64,000 nucleotides of DNA, taken from the NCBI GenBank assembly GCA_032207245.1, contig CM063509.1, positions 703,774 to 767,773 of the forward strand, given 5' to 3'. Positions 1-11,288 of the stretch are shown here, one piece after another. Below the pieces are notes generated by a model, which did no database searches, was not told the origin of the DNA, and saw only the letters and a list, made by a program, of their open reading frames with translations. The position numbers were made by a program, and so were the translations under genes. Position 1 is the stretch's first letter. The number at the start of each line of letters is the position of its first letter. Origin of the DNA: Pardosa pseudoannulata. Taxonomy: Eukaryota > Arthropoda > Arachnida > Araneae > Lycosidae.

Positions 1-345
1 TAAAGACGAAGAGATTGATACTATATTTATTATAATTCATTCTGTTTATAAGAGCAGAATCGCGAACGTGTTTATTTTCTGTAGTTGAATTTTGCGAATT
101 TTCCGCTGTTTTCGGAAATATACCCAAATAACTCCTCCATTTTCTGTTGAAACATGGAACAATGCATATCACCGTGTAGGTCTCTTAAAGACGAAGAGAT
201 TGATACTATATTTATTATAATTCATTCTGTTTATAAGAGCAGAATCGCGAACGTGTAAATTTTCTGTAGTTGAATTTTGCGAAATTTCCGCTGTTTTCGG
301 AAATATACCCAAATAACTCCTCCATTTTCTGTTGAAACATGGAAC

Positions 346-356
346 AATGCTGTTTA
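346..356 (+). repeat. Deletion joint in a satellite monomer
   Basis: The normal run GGAACAATGC is followed directly by TGTTTATAAG instead of ATATCACCGTG. About 70 bp of the next monomer (the GTCTTTTAAAGAC palindrome and following AT-rich part) is missing. The joint is a simple internal deletion. Confidence 0.85.
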
Positions 357-480
357 TAAGAGCAGAATCGCGAACGTGTTAATTTTCTGTAGTTGAATTT
401 TGCGAATTTTAAGATGTTTTCGGAAATATACCCAAATAACTCCTCCATTTTCTGTTGAAACATGGAACAATGCATATCAC

Positions 481-3400
481 CGTTTAGGTCTCTTAAAGAC
501 GAAGATATTGATACTATATTTATTATAATTCATTCTTTTTATAAGAGCAGAATCGCGAACGTGTAAATTTTCTGTAGTTGAATTTTGCGAATTTTCCGCT
601 GTTTTCCGAGATATATCAAAATAACTCCTCCAATTTCTGTTGAAACATGGATTAATGCATATCAGCGTGTAGGTCTTTTAAAGACGAAGAGATTGATACT
701 ATATTTATTATAATTCATTATGTTTATAAGAGCAGAATCGCGAACGTTTAAATTCTCTGTAGTTGAATATTGCGAATTTTCCGCTGTTTTCGGAAATATA
801 CCCAATTAACTCCTCCATTTTCTGTTGAAACATGGAATAATGCATATCAGCGTGTAGGTCTTTTAAAGACGAACAGATTGATACTATATTTATTATAATT
901 CATTATGTTTATAAGAGCAGAATCGCGAACGTTTAAATTTTCTGTAGTTGAATTTTGCGAATTTTCCGCTGTTTTCTTAAATATACCTAAATAACTCCTC
1001 CATTTTCTGTTGACACATGGAACAATGCTTATCACCGTGTGGGTCTTTTAAAAACGAAGAGATTGATACTATATTTATTATAATTCATTATGTTTATAAG
1101 AGCAGAATCGCGAACGTGTAAATTTTCTTTATTTTAATTTTGCGATTTTTCCGCTGTTTTTGGAAATATAAAAAAATAACACCTCAATTTAATGTTGAAA
1201 CATGGAACAATGCATATGACCGTGTAGGTCACTTAAAGACGAAGAGATTGATACTATATATATTATAATTCATTCTGTTTATAAGAGCAGAATCGCGAAC
1301 GTGTAAATTTTCTGTAGTTGAATTTTGCGAATTTTCCGCTGTTTTCGGAAATATACATAAATAACTCCTCCATTTTCTGTTGAAACATGGAACAATGCAT
1401 ATCACCGTGTATGTCTCTTAAAGACGAAGAGATTGATACTATATTTATTATAATTCATTCTGTTTATAAGAGCAGAATCGCGAACGTGTAAATTTTCTGT
1501 AGTTGAATTTTGCGAATTTTCCGCTGTTTTCGGAAATATACCCAAATAACTCCGCCATTTTCTGTTGAAACATGGAACAATGCATATCACCGTGTAGGTC
1601 TTTTAAAGACGAAGAGTTTGATACTATATTTTTTATAATTCATTATGTTTATAAGAGCAGAATCGCGAACGTGTAAATTTTCTGTAGTTGAATTTTGCGA
1701 ATTTTCCGCTGTTTTCGGAAATATACCCAAATAACTCCTCCATTTTCTGTTGAAACATGGAACAATGCATATCACCGTGTAGGTCTTTTAAAGTCGAAGG
1801 GATTGATACTATATTTATTATAATTCATTATGTTTATAAGAGCAGAATCGCGAACGTGTAAATTTTCCGTAGTTGAATTTTGCGAATTTTCCGCTGTTTT
1901 CGGAAATATACCCAAATAACTCCTCCATTTTCTGTTGAAACATGGAACAATGCATATCACCGTGTAGGTCTCTTAAAGACGAAGAGATTGATACTATATT
2001 TATTATAATTCATTCTGTTTATAAGAGCAGAATAACGAACGTGTAAATTTTCTGTAGTTGAATTTTGCGAATTTTCCGCTGTTTTCCGAAATATATCAAA
2101 ATAACTCCTCCATTTTCTGTTGAAACATGGAACAATGCATATCACCGTGTAGGTCTCTTAAAGACGAAGAGATTGATACTATATTTATTATAATTCATTC
2201 TTTTTATAAGAGCAGAATCGCGAACGTGTAAATTTTCTGTAGTTGAATTTTGCGAATTTTCCGCTGTTTTCCGAGATATATCAAAATAACTCCTCCAATT
2301 TCTGTTGAAACATGGATTAATGCATATCAGCGTGTAGGTCTTTTAAAGACGAAGAGATTGATACTATATTTATTATAATTCATTATGTTTATAAGAGCAG
2401 AATCGCGAACGTGTAAATTTTCTGTATTTGAATTTTGCTAATTTTCCGCTGTTTTCGGAAATATACACAATTAACTCCTCCATTTTCTGTTGAAACATGG
2501 AATAATGCATATCAGCGTGTAGGTCTTTTAAAGACGAACAGATTGATACTATATTTATTATAATTCATTATGTTTATAAGAGCAGAATCGCGAACGTTTA
2601 AATTCTCTGTAGTTGAATATTGCGAATTTTCCGCTGTTTTCTTAAATATACCTAAATAACTCCTCCATTTTCTGTTGACACATGGAACAATGCTTATCAC
2701 CGTGTGGGTCTTTTAAAAACGAAGAGATTGATACTATATTTATTATAATTCATTATGTTTATAAGAGCAGAATCGCGAACGTGTAAATTTTCTTTATTTT
2801 AATTTTGCGATTTTTCCGCTGTTTTTGGAAATATAAAAAAATAACACCTCAATTTAATGTTGAAACATGGAACAATGCATATGACCGTGTAGGTCACTTA
2901 AAGACGAAGAGATTGATACTATATATATTATAATTCATTCTGTTTATAAGATCAGAATCGCGAACGTGTGAATTTTCTGTAGTTGAATTTTGCGAATTTT
3001 CCGCTGTTTTCGGAAAGATACATAAATAACTCCTCCATTTTCTCTTGAAACATGGAACAATGCATATCACCGTGTATGTCTCTTAAAGACGAAGAGATTG
3101 ATACTATATTTATTATAATTCATTCTGTTTATAAGAGCAGAATCGCGAACGTGTAAATTTTCTGTAGTTGAATTTTGCGAATTTTCCGCTGTTTTCGGAA
3201 ATATACCCGAAAAGCTCCTCCATTTTCTGTTGAAACATGGAACATTGCATATCACCGTGTAGGTCTTTTAAAGTCGAAGGGATTCATACTATATTTATTA
3301 TAATTCATTACGTTTATAAGAGCAGAATCGCGAACGTGTAAATTTTCCGTAGTTGAATTTTGCGAATTTTCCGCTGTTTTCGGAAAGATACCCAAATAAC

Positions 3401-3810
3401 TCCTCCATTTTCTCTTGAAACATGGAACAATGCATATCACCGTGTATGTCTCTTAAAGACGAAGAGATTGATACTATATTTATTATAATTCATTCTGTTT
3501 ATAAGAGCAGAATAACGAACGTGTAAATTTTCTGTAGTTGAATTTTGCGAATTTTCCGCTGTTTTCCGAAATATATCAAAATAACTCCTCCATTTTCTGT
3601 TGAAACATGGAACAATGCATATCACCATGTAGGTCTTTTAAAAACGAAGTGATTGATACTATATTTATTATAATTCATTATGTTTATAAGAGCAGAATCG
3701 CGAACGTGTAAATTTTCTGTAGTTGAATTTTGCGAATTTTCCGCTGTTTTCGGAAATATACCCAAATAACTCCTCCATTTTCTGTTGAAACATGGAACAA
3801 TGCATATCAC
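481..3810 (+). repeat. Nine-monomer higher-order repeat (1665-bp offset), two copies
   Basis: Rare variants recur exactly 1665 bp (9 x 185) apart. GAACAGATTG is at 871 and 2536; the CCGAGATATATCA form with CTTTTTATAAG occurs in the monomers near 490 and 2155; the type-B monomer is near 1130 and 2795; and the TGTATGTCTCTT form is near 1408 and 3073. The first six monomers of the two copies correspond at this offset. After that the match shifts by one monomer: the AATAACGAAC plus CCGAAATATATCA unit is at about 1960 in copy 1 but about 3440 in copy 2, an offset of 8 monomers. This fits unequal exchange of single monomers after the 9-mer was duplicated. Confidence 0.8.
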
Positions 3811-4740
3811 CGTGTAGGTCTTTTAAAAACGAAGAGATTGATACTATATTTATTATAATTCATTATGTTTATAAGAGCAGAATCGCGAACGTGTAAATTT
3901 TCTGTAGTTGAATTTTGCGAATTTTCCACTTTTTTCGGAAATATACCCAAATAACTCCTCCATTTTCTGTTGAAACATGGAACATTGCATATTACCGTGT
4001 AGGTCTTTTAAAGACGAAGAGTTTGATACTATATTTTTTATAATTATGTTTATAAGAGAAGAATAGCGAACGTGTAAATTTTCTGTAGTTGAATTTTGCG
4101 AATTTTCCGCTGTTTTCGGAAATATACAGAAATAACTCCTCAATTTTCTGTTGAAACATGGAACAATGCATATCACAGTGTAGGTCTTTTAAAAACGAAA
4201 AGATTGATACTATATTTATTATAATTCATTATGTTTTTAAGAGCAGAATCGCGAACGTGTAAATTTTCTGTAGTTGAATTTTGCGAATTTTCCGCTGTTT
4301 TCGGAAATATACCCAAATAACTCCTCCATTTTCTGTTGAAACATGGATTAATGCATATCAGCGTGTAGGTCTTTTAAAGACGAAGAATTTGATACTATAT
4401 TTTTTATAATTTATTCTGTTTTTAAGAGCAGAATCGCGAACGTGTAAATTTTCTGTAGTTGAATTTTGCGAATTTTCCGCTGTTTTCGGAAATATACCCA
4501 AATAACTCCTCCATTTTCTGTTGAAACATGGAACATTGCATATCACCGTGTAGGTCTCTTAAAGACGAAGAGATTGATACTATATTTATTATAATTCATT
4601 TTGTTTATAAGAGCAGAATCGCGAACGTGTAAATTTTCTGTAGTTGAATTTTGCGAATTTTCCGCTGTTTTCGGAAATATACCCAAATAACTCCTCCATT
4701 TTCTGTTGAAACATGGAACAATGCATATCACCGTGTAGGT

Positions 4741-4945
4741 CTTTTAAACTGTTTTCCGAAATATACCCAAATAACTCTTATGTTTATAAGAGCAGAATCG
4801 CGAAAGTGTAAATTTTCTGTAGTTGAATTTTGCGAATTTTCCGCTGTTTTCGGAAATATACCCAAATAATTCCTCCATTTTCTGTTGAAACATGGAACAA
4901 TGCATATCACCGTGTAGGTCTTTTAAAGACGAAGAGATTCAATGC
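4741..4945 (+). repeat. Chimeric satellite monomers (module replacement)
   Basis: After AGGTCTTTTAAA the expected ACGAAGAGATTGATAC segment is replaced at 4749-4777 by a piece from elsewhere in the monomer (CTGTTTTCCG through AAATAACTC), which then joins TTATGTTTATAAG. A second break at about 4940 joins GAAGAGATTC to AATGCATATCAC, giving a monomer stub of about 35 bp. Confidence 0.85.
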
Positions 4946-5754
4946 ATATCACCGTGTAGGTCTTTTAAAGACGAAGAGATTGATACTATATTTATTATAA
5001 TTCATTACGTTTATAAGAGCAGAATCGCGAACGTGTAAATTTTCTGTAGTTGAATTTTGCGAATTTTCCGCTGTTTTCGGAAATATACCCAAATAACTCC
5101 TCCATTTTCTGTTGAAACATGGAACAATGCATATCACCGTGTAGGTCTCTTAAAGACGAAGAGATTGATACTATATTTATTATAATTCATTCTGTTTATA
5201 AGAGCAGAATCGCGAAAGTGTAAATTTTCTGTAGTTGAATTTTGCGAATTTTCCACTGTTTTCGGAAATATACGCAAATAACTCCTCCATTTTCTGTTGA
5301 AACATGGAACAATGCATATCACCGTGTAGGTCTCTTAAAGACGAAGAGATTGATACTATATTTCTTATAATTCATTCTGTTTATAAGAGCAGAATCGCGA
5401 ACGTGTAAATTTTCTGTAGTTGAATTTTGCGAATTTTCCGCTGTTTTCGGAAATATACCCAAATAACTCCTCCATTTTCTGTTGAAACATGGAACAATGC
5501 ATATCACCGTGTAGGTCTTTTAAAGACGAAGAGATTGATACTATATTTATTATAATTCATTACGTTTATAAGAGCAGAATCGCGAACGTGTAAATTTTCT
5601 GTAGTTGAATTTTGCGAATTTTCCGCTGTTTTCGGAAATATACCCAAATAACTCCTCCATTTTCTGTTGAAACATGGAACAATGCATATCACCGTGTAGG
5701 TCTTTTAAAGACGAAGGGAATGATACTATATTTATTATAATTCATTATGTTTAT

Positions 5755-5970
5755 AAGAGCAGATTGATACTATATATATTATAATTCATTCTGTTTATAA
5801 GAGCAGAATCGCGAACGTGTAAATTTTTGTAGTTGAATTTTGCGAATTTTCCGCTTTTTTCGGAAATATACCCAAATAACTCCTCCATTTTCTGTTGAAA
5901 CATGGAACATTGCATATTACCGTGTAGGTCTTTTCCGCTGTTTTCGGAAATATACCCAAATAACTCTATT
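5755..5970 (+). repeat. Rearranged satellite monomers
   Basis: At about 5761 AAGAGCAG joins ATTGATACTATA, returning to an earlier point of the monomer through a shared AG. At 5935-5966 the segment CCGCTG through AAATAACTC follows AGGTCTTTT directly and then joins TATTTTTTATAATTC. This is the same replacement class as at 4749-4777 and about 15999-16045. Confidence 0.85.
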
Positions 5971-6439
5971 TTTTATAATTCATTATGTTTATAAGAGCAG
6001 AATCGCGAACGTGTAAATTTTCTGTAGTTGAATTTTGCGAATTTTCCGCTGTTTTCGGAAATATACCCAAATAACTCCTCCATTTTCTGTTGAAACATGG
6101 AACAATGCATATCACCGTGTAGGTCTCTTAAAGACGAAGAGATTGATACTATATTTATTATAATTCATTGTGTTTATAAGAGCAGAATCGCGAAAGTGTA
6201 AATTTTCTGTAGTTGAATTTTGCGAATTTTCCGCTGTTTTCGAAATATACCCAAATAACTCCTCCATTTTCTGTTGAAACATGGAACAATGCATATCACC
6301 GTGTAGGTCTCTTAAAGACGAAGAGATTGATACTATATTTATTATAATTCATTCTGTTTATAAGAGCAGAATCGCGAAAGTGTAAATTTTCTGTAGTTGA
6401 ATTTTGCGAATTTTCCGCTGTTTTCGGAAATATACCCAA

Positions 6440-6505
6440 ATAACTCCTTATATTTATTATAATTCATTATGTTTATAAGAGCAGAATCGCGCCGTGTAGG
6501 TCTTT
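6440..6505 (+). repeat. Two rearrangement joints in the satellite
   Basis: At about 6448 AAATAACTCC runs into TTATATTTATTATAATTC, skipping the end of one monomer and the start of the next. At about 6491 CAGAATCGCG joins CCGTGTAGG, skipping most of a monomer. Both joints share only a base or a few bases with the lost sequence. Confidence 0.85.
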
Positions 6506-7089
6506 TAAAGACGAAGAGATTGATACTATATTTATTATAATTCATTATGTTTATAAGAGCAGAATCGCGAACGTGTAAATTTTCTGTAGTTGAATTTTGC
6601 GAATTTTTCCGCTGTTTTCGGAAATATACCCAAATAACTCCTCCATTTTCTGTTGAAACATGGAACAATGCATATCACCGTGTAGGTCTCTTAAAGACGA
6701 AGAGATTGATTCTATATTTATTATAATTCATTCTGTTTATAAGAGCAGAATCGCGAAAGTGTAAATTTTCTGTAGTTGAATTTTGCGAATTTTCCGCTGT
6801 TTTCGGAAATATACCCAAATAACTAATTCATTTTCTGTTGAAACATGGAACAATGCATATCACCGTTTAGGTCTCTTAAAGACGAAGAGATTGATACTAT
6901 ATTTATTATAATTCATTCTGTTTATAAGAGCAGAATCGCGAACGTGTAAATTTTCTGTAGTTGAATTTTGCGAATTTTCCGCTGTTTTCGGAAATATACC
7001 CAAATAACTCCTCCATTTTCTGTTGAAACATGGAACAATGCATATCACCGTGTAGGTCTTTTAAAGACGAAGAGATTGATACTATATTT

Positions 7090-7165
7090 ATTATATGTAG
7101 GTCTTTTAAAGACGAAGAGATTGATACTATATATTATAATTCATTCTGTTTATAAGAATTTTCTG
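7090..7165 (+). repeat. Rearranged satellite monomers
   Basis: ATTTATTATAT joins GTAGGTCTTTT at about 7096, restarting the monomer early. At about 7158 TTTATAAG joins AATTTTCTGTAG, which deletes the GAGCAGAATCGCGAACG segment. Confidence 0.85.
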
Positions 7166-9072
7166 TAGTTGAATTTTGCGAATTTTCCGCTGTTTTCGGA
7201 AATATACCCAAATAACTAATTCATTTTCTGTTGAAACATGGAACAATGCATATCACCGTTTAGGTCTCTTAAAGACGAAGAGATTGATACTATATTTATT
7301 ATAATTCATTCTGTTTATAAGAGCAGAATCGCGAAAGTGTAAATTTTCTGTAGTTGAATTTTGCGAATTTTCCGCTGTTTTCGGAAATATACCCAAATAA
7401 CTCCTCCATTTTCTGTTGAAACATGGAACAATGCATATCACCGTGTAGGTCTCTTAAAGACGAAGAGATTGATACTATATTTATTATAATTCATTATGTT
7501 TATAAGAGCAGAATCGCGAACGTGTAAATTTTCTGTAGTTGAATTTTGCGAATTTTCCGCTGTTTTCGGAAATATACCCAAATAACTCCTCCATTTTCTG
7601 TTGAAACATGGAACAATGCATATCACCGTGTAGGTCTTTTAAAGACGAAGAGATTGATACTATATTTATTATAATTCATTTGTTTATAAGAGCAGAATCG
7701 CGAACGTGTAAATTTTCTGTAGTTGAATTTTGCGAATTTTCCGCTGTTTTCGGAAATATACCCAAATAACTCCTCCATTTTCTGTTGAAACATGGAACAA
7801 TGCATATCACCGTGTAGGTCTTTTAAAGACGAAGAGATTGATACTATATTTATTATAATTCAATACGTTTATAAGAGCAGAATCGCGAACGTGTAAATTT
7901 TCTGTAGTTGAATTTTGCGAATTTTCCGCTGTTTTCGGAAATATACCCAAATAACTCCTCCATTTTCTGTTGAAACATGGAACAATGCATAGCACCGTGT
8001 AGGTCTCTTAAAGACGAAGAGATTGATACTATATTTATTATAATTCATTACGTTTATAAGAGCAGAATCGCGAACGTGTAAATTTTCTGTAGTTGAATTT
8101 TGCGAATTTTCCGCTGTTTTCGGAAATATACCCAAAAAACTCCTCCATTTTCTGTTGAAACATGGAACAATGCATATCACCGTGTAGGTCTTTTAAAGAC
8201 GAAGAGATTGATACTATATTTATTATAATTCATTCTGTTTATAAGAGCAGAATCGCGAACGTGTAAATTTTCTGTAGTTGAATTTTGCGAATTTTCCGCT
8301 GTTTTCGGAAATATACCCAAATAACTCCTCCATTTTCTGTTGAAACATGGAACAATGCATATCACCGTGTAGGTCTTTTAAAGACGAAGAGATTGATACT
8401 ATATTTATTATAATTCATTATGTTTATAAGAGCAGAATCGCGAACGTGTAAATTTTCTGTAGTTGAATTTTGCGAATTTTCCGCTGTTTTCGGAAATATA
8501 CCCAAATAACTCCTCCATTTTCTGTTGAAACATGGAACAATGCATATCACCGTGTAGGTCTTTTAAAGACGAAGAGATTGATACTATATTTATTATAATT
8601 CATTATGTTTATAAGAGCAGAATCGCGAACGTGTAAATTTTCTGTAGTTGAATTTTGCGAATTTTCCGCTGTTTTCGGAAATATACCCAAATAACTCCTC
8701 CATTTTCTGTTGAAACATGGAACAATGCATATCACCGTGTAGGTCTCTTAAAGACGAAGAGATTGATACTATATTTATTATAATTCATTCTGTTTATAAG
8801 AGCAGAATCGCGAACGTGTAAATTTTCTGTAGTTTAATTTTGCGAATTTTCCGCTGTTTTCGGAAATATACCCAAATAACACCTCCATTTTCTGTTGAAA
8901 CATGGAACAATGCATATCACCGTGTAGGTCTTTTAAAGACGAAGAGATTGATACTATATTTATTATAATTCATTCTGTTTATAAGAGCAGAATCGCGAAC
9001 GTGTAAATTTTCTGTAGTTGAATTTTGCGAATGTTCCGCTGTTTTCTAAAATATACCCAAATAACTCCTCCA

Positions 9073-9308
9073 CATTCTTGAAACAGAAATGAAGCACAGA
9101 AACTCGGCTTTCTGTTTCCGGTATTTAATATCACATAACGTATCCTCGGACAGATTACGCTCAATGCAGACATCTGTTGTCTTTTCTGCTTGTTTGTTGC
9201 TTGGTACAGTTGGTATTTTCAAATATGTGAAATCTATGGAAAACGAAAGAGAATGGCCATTTAGTTTGCATTTTTTAACAATGCTTTCTTCCGTCAGAAT
9301 GGAAGAAA
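9073..9308. other. Single-copy flank at the satellite/transposon junction
   Basis: Sequence changes abruptly from satellite to non-repetitive DNA with somewhat higher GC than the rest of the non-satellite part. The + strand is open from 9089 to 9337 (82 codons) and the minus strand is open from 9405 to 9046 without a convincing start, the latter running into the satellite. I recognise neither translation. If the Harbinger element starts here, this would be its 5' terminal region, but I saw no clear terminal inverted repeat or target duplication. It may equally be host DNA. Confidence 0.5.
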
Positions 9309-9414
9309 ATGACAAAAAAGCACAGATTTTTTCGTAAGTTTCGAGAGAGAGAAAATACAATCCATAACACCCTGGTTGGATCTTCGTACGATTGATCAGG
9401 AGTTTTTATTTTGA
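9309..9414 (+). pseudogene. Possible first-exon remnant of the Harbinger transposase
   Basis: From an ATG at 9309 the frame reads a basic stretch containing HRFFRKFRERE (9324-9356), then HNTLV, before a TGA at 9393-9395. Neighbouring frames give DQEFLF just afterwards. In PIF/Harbinger transposases the N-terminal part typically has an aromatic-basic stretch followed by an ERE-like motif and a His-x-Leu-Val-like segment, then an acidic and Phe-rich stretch. The order here fits but needs a frameshift near 9390. A consensus-like splice donor GTAAGT lies at 9415, with another at 9334. The assignment rests on resemblance to family patterns and on its position upstream of firmer transposase sequence; the start is uncertain. 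Confidence 0.4.
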
Positions 9415-9511
9415 GTAAGTATACAATTCTTTTAAAAAAAAATGTTCTCTATTTTTTATATTTCGCCATAGAAATTTATAACACACTAATATTGTACACT
9501 AATATTGCTTT

Positions 9512-9630
9512 ATGAGGATGACGCCAGATGTGTTTGACGAAATTTAAAACTGTAACCCCCCTCATCGAAAAGAAAAATACATATTGGAGAAGAATATACC
9601 AGCAGATGCCAGACTTGCATTGACATTAAT
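9512..9630 (+). pseudogene. Frame-damaged 5' exon of the Harbinger transposase
   Basis: Three consecutive blocks in shifting frames read as the N-terminal part of a PIF/Harbinger transposase. They are RMTPDVFDEI (9515-9544, ended by TAA at 9545), TPLIEKKNTYWRR (9555-9593) and NIPADARLALTL (9593-9628). This is the conserved stretch before the helix-turn-helix (x-RMTP-x-x-F-D-E, then the RLALTLRFLATG run), and the next family residues, RFLATG, are found at the start of the exon at 10340. The spacing between blocks fits three single-base losses, two between 9544 and 9555 and one near 9593, which together restore the original frame. No GT donor sits at the expected boundary after 9630; the sequence there is AATTATATTT. 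It is either a decayed exon or intact sequence carrying homopolymer-type sequencing errors. Confidence 0.7.
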
Positions 9631-10339
9631 TATATTTGTGTAGTTTTATGCTATGCAATAATTTCACAACTTTTTATTTCTTAGAAACTGTGAGATTTAA
9701 ATTAAAACAAACAATATTACATCTTGCATTATATAAAATATTTAATTTTAATATTAACCCTATATAATTACAATGAGAGTATATTTAGAGAATAATACAT
9801 TTGCTGTTTTTTAAAGTTATTTTAATTAAATAAAAAAAAAATGATCATTTTGTTTTTAAAATGGTAAGGAGCTGATAATGGAAACTAATATGAAATACAT
9901 TATTTTGATTCATTCTGAATGCTTAAACATGAATCAATAAAATATTTCAGAGTTTAAAACCCTGAGATAAACTGCACAATATCTATGGTTTCTATAGTAT
10001 CTTTGTAAAAAATTATCTTGTTATAAGCAATACTGCTTCCAACCATAAAAAATAAATTATCTCCCCCATTTAAATTCTAGAATATTTTGTAATGAATTAT
10101 GATAGCATTTACTTATTAATGATAAAGAGCTAATAATATAAACTAAAAACCAATGCACATTAGTTGGATTTATTATGTATGCTTAAGTTGTGGCTTAAAC
10201 ATGAATCAGAATCAAATTCAAATATTTCACTTTAAACTCTGAGATAAATTGCACAAATTATCTGTTTCTATAGTAATTCAATATATTCATATATCTTTGT
10301 AGAAATTTTATTTTAATTAGATGTTAATATGATTTACAG
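9631..10339 (+). other. Putative transposase intron, AT-rich, no gene
   Basis: About 700 bp of AT-rich sequence separates the two transposase segments, with stops in all + frames; one at 10314-10316 lies in frame just before the downstream exon. The 3' end, ATATGATTTACAG at 10327-10339, is a good splice acceptor, and splicing there would give a phase-2 junction inside the Arg codon of RFLATG. The donor side is not convincing. The interval also contains a diverged internal duplication, listed separately. Confidence 0.55.
9861..10310 (+). repeat. Diverged tandem duplication inside the putative intron
   Basis: Two related stretches, about 9861-10018 and 10119-10310, share blocks in the same order. 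Examples are the ATGGTAAGGAGCTGATAAT and ATGATAAAGAGCTAATAAT forms, GCTTAAACATGAATCA, and CCTGAGATAAACTGCACAA against CTCTGAGATAAATTGCACAA followed by TTTCTATAGTA. Offsets run from 258 bp to 272 bp because of indels. The copies are clearly older than the satellite homogenisation. No coding capacity is seen. Confidence 0.7.
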
Positions 10340-11288
10340 ATTTCTTGCAACTGGGGAAACATACAGAAGCCTCAGTTTTGCCTTCAGGATTGGAAGGCAA
10401 ACAATTCAAAAAATTGTGCCAGAAACTTGTGAGGCAATATGGAACTCCTTTAAATTAAAATATATGCCATTTCCTAAACATGCAGAGGAGTGGAAAAAAA
10501 TTGCTGCAAATTTTAATGAGAAGTGGCAACTTCCACACTGTTGTGGAAGTATTGATGGCAAACATGTCATAAGAGAAAGCCCAAAAAACTCTGGAAGCCT
10601 GAATTTTAATTATAAAGGGACTTTCAGCAGTGTTCTATTAGCCCTATCTGATGCAAATTATAAATTTATAATGGTTGACTATGGGCATTATGGTAGTGAA
10701 TCTGATGGTGGAATTTTTAGAAAAACCTTATTTGGTAACTTAGTTATAAATAATGAGTTAAAATTTCCACCACCAGATTTATTACCAAATTCTAGCAAAT
10801 TATGCCCTTATTTTATTGTTGGAGATGAGGCATTCCCACTGAGGAATAACCTCCTGAGACCCTATCCCAGACGTTCCCATTTTTTATCTGAGGAAAAGAT
10901 TTATAACTACAGGTTAAGTAGAGGCAGGCGTGTTGTGGAAAATGCTTTTGGTATATTAGCAGCACGATTTAGAATTTTCAGACGACCACTGAATTATAGT
11001 GATTCTGCTGCTAAAAGCATGGTGCTTGCCTCTTGCATTCTCCACAACATGCTGATAGAAAAATCAGATGCTTACTGCCCTACTGACTTTGTAGATTATG
11101 AAGATAAATATCACCAATTACATAGGGGAACATGGAGGAATGATGGGGACAAAGTGTCTCTTAAAAAACTTAGCAGCAATATGTATCAGAAAGAAGCAAA
11201 ATTGCTACGAGACAATTATAAAAATTACTTGTGCAACGAAGGTGCAGTTCCGTGGCAATATAAAGCAACTCAGCCGCAGTGCTTATAG
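10340..11288 (+). CDS. PIF/Harbinger transposase, catalytic exon (DDE nuclease)
   Basis: This is the main exon of a HARBI1/ALP1-like DDE transposase. The open frame can be read from an ATG at 10329 (319 codons), but that ATG is probably intronic because TTTACAG at 10333-10339 is a splice acceptor and the family motif RFLATG spans the junction. Numbering from 10329, residues 4-40 hold the helix-turn-helix part (RFLATGETYRSLSFAFRIGR). GSIDGKHV carries Asp76, VDYGHYGSESDGGIF carries Asp126, VGDEAFPL carries Asp166 and RVVENAFGILAARFRIFRRP carries Glu204. Asp76, Glu204 and one of Asp126 or Asp166 form the expected catalytic triad. CILHNML and a C-terminal GAVPWQ are also typical of the family, so the 3' end is complete. 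The exon has no internal stop or frameshift, in contrast to the damaged 5' exons. It should act in the nucleus, excising and inserting its element. Cell function is doubtful because the 5' part is broken. Confidence 0.92.

Larger units (their letters stand above)
1..9072 (+). repeat. Satellite array block 1, 185-bp monomer, about 49 copies
   Basis: Tandem head-to-tail copies of a 185-bp AT-rich monomer. Landmarks in each unit, in order, are GTGTAGGTCTTTTAAAGACG, TTTATAAGAGCAG, AATCGCGAACGTG, TTCCGCTGTTTTCGGAA and TGTTGAAACATGGAACAATG. I define this direction as forward. Copies here are more diverged than in the core of block 2, with many private substitutions in 1-6000, and several monomers are truncated or chimeric. 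The block ends at about 9073, where the monomer breaks off just after CTCCTCC and single-copy sequence begins. No gene is present; the minus-strand open frames are described among rejected items. A centromeric or heterochromatic role is only an inference from monomer length and copy number. Confidence 0.97.

Noticed and set aside
1..9072. CRISPR-like or other spacer-repeat array
   Set aside because: Units are contiguous 185-bp copies with no unique spacers, and the genes nearby are eukaryotic.
9073..9110. Terminal inverted repeat or target duplication at the left junction
   Set aside because: The first bases after the satellite have no convincing inverted partner in 13.5-15.3 kb. A piece at 15281-15330 shares a few words, but in direct orientation.
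9046..9405. Open frames at the satellite/transposon junction (82 codons on +, about 120 on minus)
   Set aside because: Neither shows a recognisable domain. The minus frame runs into satellite sequence and lacks an ATG start, and the + frame covers a region where the more plausible transposase motifs are in a different frame.
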